From Spirometra erinaceieuropaei (Eukaryota; Platyhelminthes; Cestoda; Diphyllobothriidea; Diphyllobothriidae): 64,000 nt of DNA. A program made the position numbers and the translations under genes. The stretch spans positions 534,961 through 598,960 of the forward strand of contig CACRXP010000147.1 of NCBI GenBank assembly GCA_902702965.1, read 5' to 3'. Under the pieces are notes generated by a model. That model ran no database searches and was not told the DNA's origin. It was given only the letters and a program-made list of their open reading frames with translations. Shown here piece after piece: positions 21,552-32,508 of this stretch (positions are counted from its first letter, which is position 1; the number at the start of each line of letters is the position of its first letter).

Positions 21552-22155
21552 AGTGAACAAATTTGAAATATCCGTTCATAAAACATCATGTCTCTGCATT
21601 TACCCATATTACTACTAAAGTTTGCAACATGGCTCAAACCCACTGCTGAATTTTCTGAATTTTCTCCTAATATCGTGTAGAAATATATGATTTGCCGTAC
21701 AAGGAAAATATAGAGCATAGAGTTTGGAAGTTTCGAGTACAAGTTTAATGGCAGGTCGGTTAAAATTATTCGGGAATTGAAAAAGTTTCTAAAACCAAGT
21801 TATGCGCCTCTTTTAGGTATAAAATTTTAAAAAGGCATAATTGCATACCACATGAGTAAAAAAATGAATATTTTCATGCATGTTTTCTACGAAAGATATT
21901 TGAATTTAAAAGAGCCTCGAAAATCAGTGAGAAAAATTTATGCAACCTATGTAGTCATTTTTTACAGAGCTTGATTTTTGCAGGCGACCGCACGGAAGTT
22001 CACTCAAGATCGGGCATCCTGTAGTAACTAAATTATTATGGGATTATGCTGCATGATGATTACTATCACAACCCTATTTAAGTAACCTTTCTGATTCGAA
22101 AACGCATTTCAGAATTTCGGCTAACATTTCATAAGTTGGCATATCTATGGTACTG
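21552..22155. mobile_element. Foldback element, right part only
   Basis: Matches the right half of the copies at 25 and 46.9 kb: GTTCATAAAACATCATGTCTC, AATTATTCGGGAATTG, TGAATATTTTCATGCATG, TCGAAAATCAGTGAG, then AACGCATTTCAGAATTTCGG and ACATTTCATAAGTTGG, ending near a CTG at 22155. The left arm is missing and its place is taken by the G-run junction. Confidence 0.75.
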
Positions 22156-22159
22156 TTCC

Positions 22160-23480
22160 CTTAGTGTGTCCGTCATCCCCAGCTGCAACTGCCTCTAGTG
22201 ATGATTTCTAGTGCGGATCCGAAGCATCAAACGAATAGAATTCTGGTACCAACGATCATAAACCCTTCTTTTAAACTGCCTCTTGGGATTGGTCTTCTCA
22301 CTTACGTCGGAAAACGCGGTCCTTCGCTTTGCTTCTTCGGCCGCAGTTGACATTAGATCAAGTTACGTGGGAGTGCTATTTATCGATTTGGCTTGATTTT
22401 AGAGCAAAACAACTATACCTCTTTCCACGATCGGCCACGATAAGTGATTTCAGCCAGCAATTGTTGCATAATTCTTGTTACTACTCCATATGTTTCATCC
22501 TGGTTTTGATATATCCTTCAAACACGTACATGTCTAGTGAAACCAGTGGCTGACGGGCATTAAGAAACCTGAAATAGACTTTTATGGCATAATTTATATT
22601 GTCAGTAAACTATACCTTAATTCAAGGTCAAAGAAGGCTCACTTTAAAATGTTTGTTTTTAAGATTACAATGTAGCTTGGGATGCAACATTTGTCGGTCG
22701 TGGTGGAGGATATCCAGGTTTCCGGGAGTAGTCTCCTCCTACTTAGTTGTGAATTGGTCTTTATTGCAAAATTTTGAATGTGCATATCCGTCTTGATACG
22801 AATTCAGCGCCACTATCCATGTGTTATGCCTCTCCTTTACGCTTACGACAATTTCGACGGGGGATAAAGTTATTTCACCTGCCAACTGTTTTGAGGCCGG
22901 ACGCCTATTTTAAGGGTTCCACATGATACTGTACTTTTACACACATTACTTTGAAGATATCAGCGAAGGTACTTAAAAACAGCAATTCGCGAGGCATTTT
23001 ATTAGTTCAGTGAACTTTTGTCCCTACTTAATGTCCTGAGACGGTCAAGGTATTAGCTTTCCCCTTCAAAGTGGAGACCATGCTCATGATTTCGCTACAG
23101 TCACTGAACTAAAATTGTCAGCAGTTGGTTTCCCGGAACGGGTTCAGTGTTTGTCGACAATGCAGTCAGTGACAAATTGTACGAAAGTCGGCTTCAGTAT
23201 GAAATCGGGGTCCCCCTGACAGCTTGCTCGAAAAAATTGAATTTGTCAGGAGAAATCTTCTTTCTATTTTGTATTCCTTCTTTTTAAAATTATAAAAATT
23301 ATCAGACCTCCATCTTTCTAATAATTACTAGCTGTTTGGGCCAATTTAAAATAAGTAAAGAAGACGGGTCGAGCACCGGAACATTTTGTTTATTGCCCTG
23401 AGCTTTCCAACTCATGCAGGAGTCTATCATCAACGATAGTAGCAACAACAGGACAAGCGACAGTTACAAGGCGTGTAAGT
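22160..23480. other. No gene seen
   Basis: No family similarity recognised on either strand. Confidence 0.45.
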
Positions 23481-23510
23481 CAATCATCCACCGACGGCGC
23501 AGGACTGGAG

Positions 23511-23714
23511 CTAACCGCACAGAGCTCTATACGCCAGCGCCAGGTCGGTAAATAGATTGGCCGAGTTCTCATCCGAGGCCCAGGCCTCAATCAATTCTCG
23601 GCCTGTTTTGTTTCCGGCGTGGGCGACTCTTTTAGTGACTGCGATGTTAAACTCATGACCCGTTTCGTAGGCGTGGGCGGTCACTTGTGACACACAGATT
23701 TTAAATAATTCCTT
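23511..23714 (-). pseudogene. PLE1-type endonuclease C-terminus
   Basis: The minus-strand frame contains VTAHAYETGHEFNIAVTKRV (the TGHxF motif of the GIY-YIG tail) then GRELIEAWASDENSANLF and LALAYRALC. This is the same tail type as the PLE at 6.1 kb. The frame runs upstream into tRNA-like SINE sequence at 23715, so the first ~20 residues of the open frame are SINE-derived and the PLE piece is truncated there. Confidence 0.72.
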
Positions 23715-24062
23715 CTGACCCAACTGTGGAAATATCGGCGCCTCGGTAGGGTTCGAACCCACGACAGCAAGGGGAAGGCTTTAGTCTAGCCAACGCACTA
23801 GCAACTTGAGCTACGAGGCCCCACCGGGAGACGTGAGTCCAATCAGATTTGGGTCGAGTTACCCGCCCAGTCTATTGCAACATTAGGAATCTAACATATC
23901 CGACACTGTAAGCTGACTGCCCAAGCTGGATTTTCTAAATAATCCACCTAAAATCCATCAGATGACTGCCAGGCTCACGTAATTCATGGATGTTTTTTTG
24001 CAGATTTCGATTAATTCCTCTTGACCCAAATGTGAAAAACACGGCACTTCAGTGAGATTACT
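23715..24062 (-). mobile_element. tRNA-derived SINE (family S), one full period
   Basis: Minus strand: a tail remnant of one unit (24062-24020, ending TTTTTCACATTTGGGTCA), then about 200 bp including GGGCGGGTAACTCGACCC. Next is a complete tRNA-like head at 23820-23736 (A box CTCGTAGCTCAAGTTGCTAG, B box GGGTTCGAACCC, acceptor-like GCCTCG/CGAGGC) and the tail CACAGTTGGGTCA. The repeat distance is about 305 bp. The spacer recurs at 43890-44095. Confidence 0.72.
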
Positions 24063-25040
24063 TATATGGACTCTTCTGTTTCCTATTCCATCTGACATTT
24101 TAGCGCCATGTGGCTACTACCAACGTTCACTATTTAATAACTTTGTGAGCACGAATAGTTGGTCCCCCTTCTTTGTCTCTTCTTACGAGAACCCTGCGTT
24201 ACTTATAATTCCCTCCAAAGTAGTCTGAAAACAGTTTGTGTTTTTCCCGTTGTGTAAGAAAAAAATGTCAAGTACTAGCTTAAAAGCGTTAATTGAACCT
24301 AACCATAAAAAAGCATTCTGGTTGCCTGCGAAACATTCTTTAGGCGGGGGGGGGGGTCGGGTGAACAAACGCTCAACCAACTATTGGTTCAAAACGAACG
24401 CAACTGAAGACTGGGAGACGTGATCTCCATTTTGGATTTTCCTGCCTTATCTCGAGGCGGCAGAGACTAACGTTAAATTCGTAGACTTTTCAGGGGTTTG
24501 ATGTGGTTATGTGGGCTCAACGGTGAACGTTTTCCTTGCGTCTGCTAATATCAGATATTATCGTTTGATTGACAATTGCAGAGTAATAGGCGTTTTCTTC
24601 CGGCAGTTTTTGCGTAATTCATCTGACCAAACTGTGAAAACCTCAGCAGTCTCGAGGAACTGTGCAACCGTCTTGGGGGGTTTGCATGTTACGGAATCAC
24701 GACCATCGGAATTTTTCGACCGATTTTTCATAGCTTGGGTCATATGGACTTTAGACTGGGCACTGATGAGTTGGAAGCCGAGAAACCAACTTACTCGAAA
24801 CAACGTAAACAGCAAACTTTGGAAAAGAATGGCTACACCCCCGATGGTTCAACAGGAGGTGGTATAGTGAAAAAGCATACAGTTTTTCCAACTGTCTGCA
24901 CGCATTCTTTAAAGAAATTTGCGAGTTCTAATGCGACCCTTGCGTAAAAACATGCTGAAACAGTTGGGATTGTCCCAAAGAGCTCCATCTTGACGTGATG
25001 TTGGGAGATCTGTCCTCGCTCCACAACGGATGTCTCACAT
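24063..25040. other. No gene seen; SINE S tail fragment
   Basis: A SINE S tail (minus strand) lies near 24600-24670 (ATCTGACCAAACTGTGAAAAC then CTCAGCAGTCTCG). A TGTGGTTATGTGGGCTCAA stretch at 24501-24520 resembles one end of the 50/55-kb repeat. A G run lies at 24342-24352. No coding region is supported. Confidence 0.45.
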
Positions 25041-25041
25041 A

Positions 25042-26025
25042 CAGTAGGTGGGGTAACTCATGAAATGTCAACCGAAATTCCGAAATGCGTTTTCGTTTCA
25101 AAAAGATTAATTAAGTAGGGTTGTAAAACTAATAATCATGCAGCATAATTTTATAATGATCCAAATATTTCAGGTTATCGGCTTTCGAATGAACTTATTT
25201 CTTACTGCATGCAAGAACTATACTCTGCAAAAAATGACTACTTAAGCAACATACAATATCCCCCTTGATTTTCGATGCCCTTGAAAATTAAGTTATATTT
25301 CACGGAAAAAATGCATGCAAATATTCATTCTTTTACTTGTTCCAGTAATAAATCACGTCTTCTTTCGATTTTGTATCCGAAAAAAGAGTGCAGTTTGTTT
25401 TTTAAAAACTTTTCTAATTCCCGAATAATTTTGAACCCGACCTGCTGTTACACTTGCATTCCGGGTCTCAAAACTAAAAGCCGTACAATTTCGCGTACGG
25501 AAAACCATACATTTCTACGGTATTAAGAGGGAACCCTATGGGGTTCATAAAATTAAGCCTTGGATTTGAGGAATGTTGTTAACTTTACAAGCCAAATTCG
25601 TAAATGCAGATACAAGACGTTTTATGAACACAGTATTAAAAAACCTTACAATTAGAAACTTTTTTAAAACCGAATTATACTCCTCTTTTGAGTATGAAAT
25701 TGGAAGAAGATGCGATTTTCTACTGAATAAGTAAACGAATGAATATTTTCATGCATGTTTTCCATGAAATATAATTGAATTTTTAAGAGCATCGAAAATC
25801 AACGAGGAAATTGCATGCTACATAAGTATTCATTTTTACGGAGTATGGTTCTTGCATGCAGTCGAAAATAAGTTTACTCGAAAGCCGACAGCCAGGGGGT
25901 ATTTGGATTATTATAGAATTATGCTGTATGTTGACTAGTTTTACAACAACACTTAATTAATCTTTTCGAAACGAAAACCCATTCTGGAATTTCGGATGAC
26001 ATTTCATGTGTTATCCCACCTTCTG
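25042..26025. mobile_element. Foldback element, complete copy (subfamily a)
   Basis: Starts TA|CAGTAGGTGGGGTAACTC and ends GTTATCCCACCTTCTG|TA. The arms pair over several hundred bases: CCGAAATTCCGAAATGCGTT on the left against AACCCATTCTGGAATTTCGG on the right, and AATTAAGTAGGGTTGTAAAA against the matching inverse. The length is 984 bp with matching TA on both sides, as expected for a Tc1/mariner-type target duplication. No coding capacity. Confidence 0.9.
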
Positions 26026-26029
26026 TACG

Positions 26030-27725
26030 AAAAGCCGTTTTCATGTTGGATCTGGGGGTTTACTGGCCCCGCGGGCCGTCACCTGTGTGATGAGCAGTCA
26101 GTTTTGCAGATGCGTTGACGACAGTTACAGGCGAGACGGTAGCGAGCACAACCTGAGAAACGGAGAATACTAGAGTAAATATGACTCTGCTGAGTCACTG
26201 GGTGAAACGCTTTCATACCTTGAACTATGGGCTCAAAGAGTTTTAGTGGAGATCGAGACCATTCAGAGTCGAGTGGAAGAGACGTTCGTCGACGGTCGGA
26301 ACGTGAGGATCGCTTGATATAGGCTCATTGCAGGCGCCGGCACAAGTGAAAATTTCAGCGTCCCCACTCTTTATCTGCAATAATTTCCGGTTACTGACGG
26401 CTAGTAGCTTGTTAAACAATCCAAGAACTAAATGAAAACTGGAAGGAAATAGTTGATAAAAATAGTTTGAGAGAGATATGACAAACCGAGCTTTCCATGT
26501 GATTTGATGCCTGAGTTTGTAATCTTCATACATGACAACGAACGGTAAATGTCGAGTGCTACCGACAGCAAACTGAGTAAATGAGCCATTTGCTTTTATT
26601 TATAAGTCAGTAAAAGTTTCCACGTTCTGGCCGCTGGAAAGAGCCATCATTTGTCTGCTCCTCGATGTTCGACCAGATGCCGCGGTTCCTGTCTGTAGTT
26701 CCAACAGGAAATCTTATTCCTCTCACCTCTTTCAACTACAGTCAACCAATATCAACAGATGAAAGAGTTCACCAACTAGGCATGACTTCTGCCAAAGTGG
26801 CGCCAAGTCTGGAGCAGGCAAGAGGTGATTAAAAACGCAATAGGATGCCCACGCGATCCCAAATTGTCCTCAACAATCTAGTGGGACTTTTAATCTAAAC
26901 GCCCTCCCCAAAGTAAAGGGTTCTGGTGTCCCTTCATCTAACGTAAGCTCCCATGGGTATCTTCACTTGAGGGAAAACCTACCGGGCAAGGTGATGAGAT
27001 AGTACAGGTGTTATCTTAACGGTCCCGGAAAGTGCTAGGCTTTCTACTGCTAGTTGTCATATGTTTGCTTGATAAAAAGCATATTCTGGAATTTATAAAC
27101 AGGTTTTTATGCAGACTGAATGTTTCGCACAAATGAAATTGGTGAGTATTTCACAATTATTAGTTTGTTTGCAGGCAGATAATCCTACTGAGGCACTTCA
27201 GTCAAACATACCCAGGTAGAAGATCGCAAGTCGCATGCTCGGAATATAACTTATTGCATTAATTTTGCTCGGGAAGCCGTCATCCAGGGGAACTTAAGTG
27301 AGGTGGATTTTCTAAAAATATCGTTTCATGAATTTAGACAGATTAAGGTAACATTTGGTGTGAAGTATTTCGCATATGCGAATTCCAGACAGATACGCTT
27401 TAGGAGGCAGTACTTCAACACCCATAACAATTGCTTCACATTTGATCTCTGGTTAAGTGGAGAAATCCCAGTAAAGACTGTCATCGGGGTTCACATTTTC
27501 GTCTGAATGTTGCCAAAACAAACGCTTCTGGATTTCGGTGGGACTCACTTTTGGACAACACACCCTTACTACCTTTTTCGAAGAGTTGTTTCTTGTTTTG
27601 TACAAAGAGATCAAGAAAATATTTTCATCATTGCAACATTACAAAAAACCCTGTCCTAGTCGCTGCCGAACAAACCGACTTGCCAATTGCCAACTGAAAA
27701 ATGAACGAAAAACCCAGCAAATAAA
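26030..27725. other. No gene seen
   Basis: No protein or transposon recognised. Short frames only. Confidence 0.45.
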
Positions 27726-27729
27726 ACAT

Positions 27730-28050
27730 TCCAAAATGCGATTTCGAATGAGTTGAGTAAAATAGTTATATTTATTAGCATGCAGCATGATTATAAGATA
27801 TTTTAATCACGCTGGGAAGCCGGCATTAAAATGAGCTCCATTGCGGCCACCTGTATTAACCACACCCGGTGGAAAATGGCCGCTTAGATACCATGAAGTT
27901 GTCCACTGTTTTATAACAAGTATGCGCAAAATATCATTTTGCATACACATTTGACAATACTTCAGAAATCTTTCTAGAAGTCAGGCATAAAGTATCCTTT
28001 TTATACTTATTTGATAATAAATTACACCTTCAGCTTTTATATCTGAAGAA
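27730..28050. mobile_element. Foldback element, partial
   Basis: AAAATGCGATTTCGAATGAG, then CATGCAGCATGATTATAAG and GCCGGCATTAAAATGAG resemble left-arm landmarks of the family. The later part (CTTTTTATACTTATTTGATA and AAATTACACCTTC) matches the CATTTG...ACGTCTTC section of other arms. A different segment interrupts it at about 27840-27900. Confidence 0.45.
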
Positions 28051-28082
28051 AGGTTATTTTTTGTCTTAGATAGTCAACAAGA

Positions 28083-28637
28083 ATGAGCATTTTTAAAACC
28101 TTGGATAGATGTTATTTTAGCATTCGGACGCCTCAGTGCAAGAAACAGAAGTCTTTGATAAGAAGACGCAATGCTACAGCTAAAGAAGCATCGGCCTTTT
28201 CTTCATTATCACGAATATATATCTTCGACCGTCTTTTAAAGCTGTATCGTCTTCCAGAGCCGCGTCAGCAAGGAGAGACCAGCGTGATGTTTGCCCCGAC
28301 AGAGAACTTATCGATGGATAATTCTTCCTATCCTGCGTCCACAGGCGCGACCACCTGGTTTTCCATCGGAAACTATCGTGTTCGTTTTCCTGGTTCCGCA
28401 TCGACGTTCGGTTGCGGTAGCAAAACTATTTTCTGGAAGGTCGTGCGGACCTTTGGCAGGTGTTCAGAACTCATAAACTTGATCAAGACAAGTTATCCTC
28501 CCATGCAAATTAAAATCTGGGACATGTCCCCGAGACTTAGTACATCCCTGTCAACGCCTACGTCAAACGGGTTTGGGTGGAAATACAGAGAAACAGCGAG
28601 TAGTGAGCTGATGCACAAGATTAATGTATATATGTAA
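28083..28637 (+). CDS. Unrecognised 184-codon open frame
   Basis: ATG-initiated frame of 184 codons with no motif I recognise. It starts MSIFKTLDRCYFSIRTP, has no signal peptide or membrane segment, and is rich in Ser, Thr and Arg. In 64 kb of AT-rich DNA a frame of this length can arise by chance or from an old repeat. A 73-codon frame overlaps it on the other strand. No convincing splice sites or regulatory signals were found. Most likely not a gene; listed because it is the longest ATG-started frame that is not simple sequence. Confidence 0.15.
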   Translation: MSIFKTLDRCYFSIRTPQCKKQKSLIRRRNATAKEASAFSSLSRIYIFDRLLKLYRLPEPRQQGETSVMFAPTENLSMDNSSYPASTGATTWFSIGNYRVRFPGSASTFGCGSKTIFWKVVRTFGRCSELINLIKTSYPPMQIKIWDMSPRLSTSLSTPTSNGFGWKYRETASSELMHKINVYM

Positions 28638-29465
28638 TATGTATACATATTTTGATATCAGAGAAAGCAGGTGGCCAGACTGATGAAACGTAATAACCAA
28701 AATAAAAGCGGTCAGTTTAGGGTAATTTCAGCGCTGCAGGCCTACCACGCGGGCTACCTTTTCGGACGCAGAATATGTTTCTAAGTACTCTTGCAACAGG
28801 TTACTTCCTTGGCTATTAGCGCGTATTTATTTAGTAAACAACGTTACCCTTAATGGGAAATTTTACTAGAACAGCCTTCTTCCAGTTAAAACATAATTTT
28901 TCAATTTATGTAAACTGCGCGGGTCGAAATGCAATTTTTTTCAGAAAAGAAAGGTTAATTTTGCCTTCAGATTGGCTGGTTTGTAGACATGCTGGACTTT
29001 TTGCCCTAAAATACGGCAACAGCGCCCACAGGACGTTTTTAGTTTAATCTTATCCATTTTTTTTACAGATGCACGAGCATTTTATAAACAAGCACCAAAT
29101 GGTCGCCACGTCTTGGCCAGGTTAACTACCACGCACATTGAAAAATCTCTGTCTTTTATTTTGAGCTACTCTGTAATTTGAAAAATAGGGTGGCTGCTGC
29201 ATTTGTTTTAGGATAAATTTTTGAATATTCTTTGAATACTCCATGCGCCTTTTTATGCGCATAATAAAGCCTACAATTGAGAATCTATTGCGGAAAAGTC
29301 CGTAAAAAGAGAGAAAGGGGTATTCTCGTTCACAGCGGAAAAGGTTTGAGGTCTTTATGGAAAGTCCATGAATGGCTCCCAAACCTAATACTGAAAAAGT
29401 CGACGGATGCAGGCATCCACCTGCGAAACGCCCCTGAAGAGAGGGCTCATTAGAAGGGTTTTGGG

Positions 29466-29855
29466 AAACGGTATAGAGAAGGACCCTACTTAACTGTCAG
29501 CAGACTGGATAGTGCCATACGTGATTTATGCTAAAGGGAGCTTTATGGGTGGGACAGCACGCTAGACAGTATGCTGGCAAAATTAGAGAAAACACAGAAA
29601 CTGCCTGAATTTATGTCGAAAGTTTTATCCTACGCTATTGTACGACAACGGAAATGAGAGTAGTAATTAAACGATAAACCAAAAGTAAATTTAACAAAAT
29701 AACGGATTTCGGGTTAAAGTGTGTGGTCATGGGAAGAAATCGTTGTTGGCAGTGGAATTTCTTCAAAAGCCTGCAAATGTAAGCCGAGGTAAAACCCCAT
29801 ATGACACGATCCACAGTTTACTGACAGTTAAGTGGGGTCCTTCCCTATACCGTTG
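29466..29855. mobile_element. MITE of about 390 bp, copy 1
   Basis: Terminal inverted repeats of about 50 bp: AACGGTATAGAGAAGGACCC then TACTTAACTGTCAGCAGACT on the left, with the inverse (CAGTTTACTGACAGTTAAG, GGGGTCCTTCCCTATACCGT) on the right. The interior has no coding capacity. The same arrangement recurs at 51.8 kb, which confirms the element's limits. Superfamily is not assigned. Confidence 0.8.
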
Positions 29856-29859
29856 CCGG

Positions 29860-31825
29860 GTTCTTATTTGATCAAGAGTTTATTCACTACAGATATTCGC
29901 TGTGGATTGAAAGTGATTGGACTTCATGCTTGGGTAAGTGTACATATGTGATAAGTCTCGTCATTTTTAGATAAAACGACGTCCAAGAACACATTGCTTC
30001 CAAGCATCGACTTATTTTGGAAGTTTTGATAACGACAAAGTACGGCGGCCAACTTTTCGGCAGTTAATTGAACATTAAGAAAACTGAAAATTACTCATAG
30101 ATCTGTCAAGGACGATTGGGGACTCAGGAATCCATCGTTACCAGAGAGTACACAACCATTTACGATAATAATCCTTCCCCTATACAGAGCGAGGTATGTT
30201 TTGGACCACATTTTTTATTATATTTCAGTTTATTAACAGCCGATCAGTCGTTTTACGCGTGACCGTGCAAAAACTCTTATTTTAGAACGTTAACACTTCG
30301 AAAATTAGACAAAAGCACCTTTATCTAAGTGGAAATCGCTACGAACAATATGAGGACGAGTTCGCTTACATTCTTGCAAATTCTTTTGAGTGACCTCACT
30401 AAGCATCAATCGCTCGACAGGCTACATTGTAAACCGATCCTTGACAGTTTCTGGGCCCAAATGAACTTTCACTTTTCCCATAAATTTGATATTTCTAATC
30501 TTTTTAATATTACTTCCAATATTTACTAAAAGTTTCATTTATCTGTAAGAGGTGCAGTTTTAATAGAATGGTTCGGTAGATGCATCTGGTTTGGTTTTGA
30601 GGTTATTAGGAATACTTCGTGAGTTCATGCATGATTCATGACTGGCGTTGTCGACGGTAAATGTATTTTCCGAGATGCTTCAGAGTTGCATTACAGCAAG
30701 CAAAAAGCACTAAATTAAAAGTACAAACATCCGAACAGCACCCCATCACAGACAGCAGATAAAGCCCACCTGCCATCAGTGTGCCATTTTTTAAACTTAC
30801 AGAAATGGTATTCACTTACCAAAATTGCAGAAAGTGCACAAGGTGCCATTTCTAACAAAGTGAAATAAAGGGCTTTGACCTAAAACCACTGAGAATTCGG
30901 TACCAGATCTGCAGATTCATAAATTTCCTACAACCTTTTTGGCGTTAATCTCGCATGTTGGTAGGATGGAAAAACATATCAGAAATCCCGCGAATGTCAC
31001 TTATTTTTGAAGTTTTCCGATTCTAAGCTGAAATAATTGGATAGAAGAGACTGATGTTCCCCAGACGAAAAGATAGTGTAGTGCGAAACAGTCTTTTCTG
31101 TGTAAAAATGATGTATGATATATTTTTTGAAAACTGAGCAAGCTCACGGAAATTCCCGAGTCACCCAAATACATCGAGTGAAACTTCTACTTGCAGTTAG
31201 TTTATTACATAAGATATTAAGTTAAATTCTGAAATATGCTTTCGATTAGACAGAACTAAGTAGGTGGTGTTGCAGGACGGATTATCTTGCATCATAGTAA
31301 AAAGTATTTCAATCAAACCTCTATGCCTGCTTTTGAATGCACTAATATAGAAGCACTGTTTTCCGGAATAGATCTGAACAAGACAGAGGCGACGAAACAT
31401 GCAGGCTTGCATGACGTCATAACATTTCGTGATCTCTTATTCAACTACATACGGTCATTGCGTATTTATAAGATAAGATATGATAAAATGTTCAATCGGA
31501 GATAGACCTACGGGGACGAAAAGTGATGAATGAAATAAGACATGAATTAGTGGTCTGATATGCGTGTGAGTATGGCGAAAGGGAAGGGGGAGGAAATTCA
31601 TCTGCGCTAGCCAGTTCAGTTTACAATGAAAACTTGTCGAACGCGATTAATAATGCAACGTGCGGGGTAGCAGTCACTCATGCGGGGAGAGGAAGTGAGA
31701 GGATGGATGTGGGAATGGGGTTACGTCCATTATCGTTCCTGATCATGGCAGTGCGAGGTTGATCACGTGATCTAGCTGCTTACAGAGTTTTAACTTTCCC
31801 TCCGTATTGTAGCGGTCTCTGCAAA
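29860..31825. other. No gene seen; small foldback fragment
   Basis: At about 31205-31300, TTCTGAAATATGCTTTCGATTAG and GATTATCTTGCATCATAG look like a piece of a foldback left arm. The rest is unrecognised. Confidence 0.4.
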
Positions 31826-31829
31826 GTGC

Positions 31830-32505
31830 AGGAGACACGCAGTCGTTGCCAGAATGAGGACCTTACATGCAGTCATTGGGTCTACCGTATGGCCCGTGTT
31901 TACTAGGTGTTCCGTAATTAAACTCCTGGGCACCTTATTTTCCACCCTTGACAGCCACTTCGGCGTTTGTTCAGTTTACCAAGCTGCCGACTGCCTTTGC
32001 GTGCGCCTTAATGTATTTGCATTCGTAAATACAGTCAAACCCATAAATACAGTTTTAATGTGGCGTGCATTGACAGAATGTCTTTAGTTGGTCCACCTGG
32101 AATAGCCGTTGTAGTACTTGTGAATAACAAGTTCGAGGTGGCGTAAGTCCGTCCAGTTGTGCACCGAAGTCGTCGCTTGGTCAGGTTGGACACATAATCA
32201 CTCATGAAAGGAAGATAGACGCTCACCAGCTTTTCGGCAAAGATTTCTTGCAGGACTTCCTTGTCTGGGATTGCAATATATATCAATGAATTTCTTCAGA
32301 TATCCATTTCTAAAAAAACCTTCCTCAGAAAGCGGATTTTGTCATCGATTCTACTTGAGGGACAAATACTAGTGGCCTTATTGAACAGACAAAAACCAAG
32401 TTTCGTATTCTTTGAATTGGAACAAGGCTGAAAAAGGATGTATACTGTCCATTCCGGGTAGTTTTCAAAAGATGAATCACTAAACAGAATTGTCTTCCCG
32501 CCCAC
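31830..32505 (-). pseudogene. PLE2 thumb and GIY-YIG endonuclease fragment
   Basis: Minus strand from 32505: FNKATSICPSSRIDDKIRFL then KVFLEMDI (the PLE thumb: helix plus NGYP-like end). After a frame change comes FMSDYVSNLTKRRLRCTTGR with TYATSNLLFTSTTTAIPGG and KDILSMHAT, the linker just before the endonuclease, as in the 17.7-kb copy (KDALPLHAT). Decayed GIY-YIG remains follow (RTQRQ, then EHLVNTGHTVDPMTACKVL near 31900). The Y...YIG signature itself is disrupted. The copy is 5'-truncated and lies only 3 bp from a foldback element that starts at 32509. Confidence 0.78.
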
Positions 32506-32508
32506 ATA

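Noticed and set aside
23900..24010. Hammerhead in SINE S around the minus-strand CTGATGG
   Set aside because: The ninth core base is G where A is required, and no consistent stem I or stem II is seen in either copy.
24763..24792. Second hammerhead type, CTGATGA followed by a GTTGG/CCAAC hairpin and GAGAAA
   Set aside because: The hairpin pairs bases that should be core, the GAAA box falls in its loop, and no stem I partner is found.
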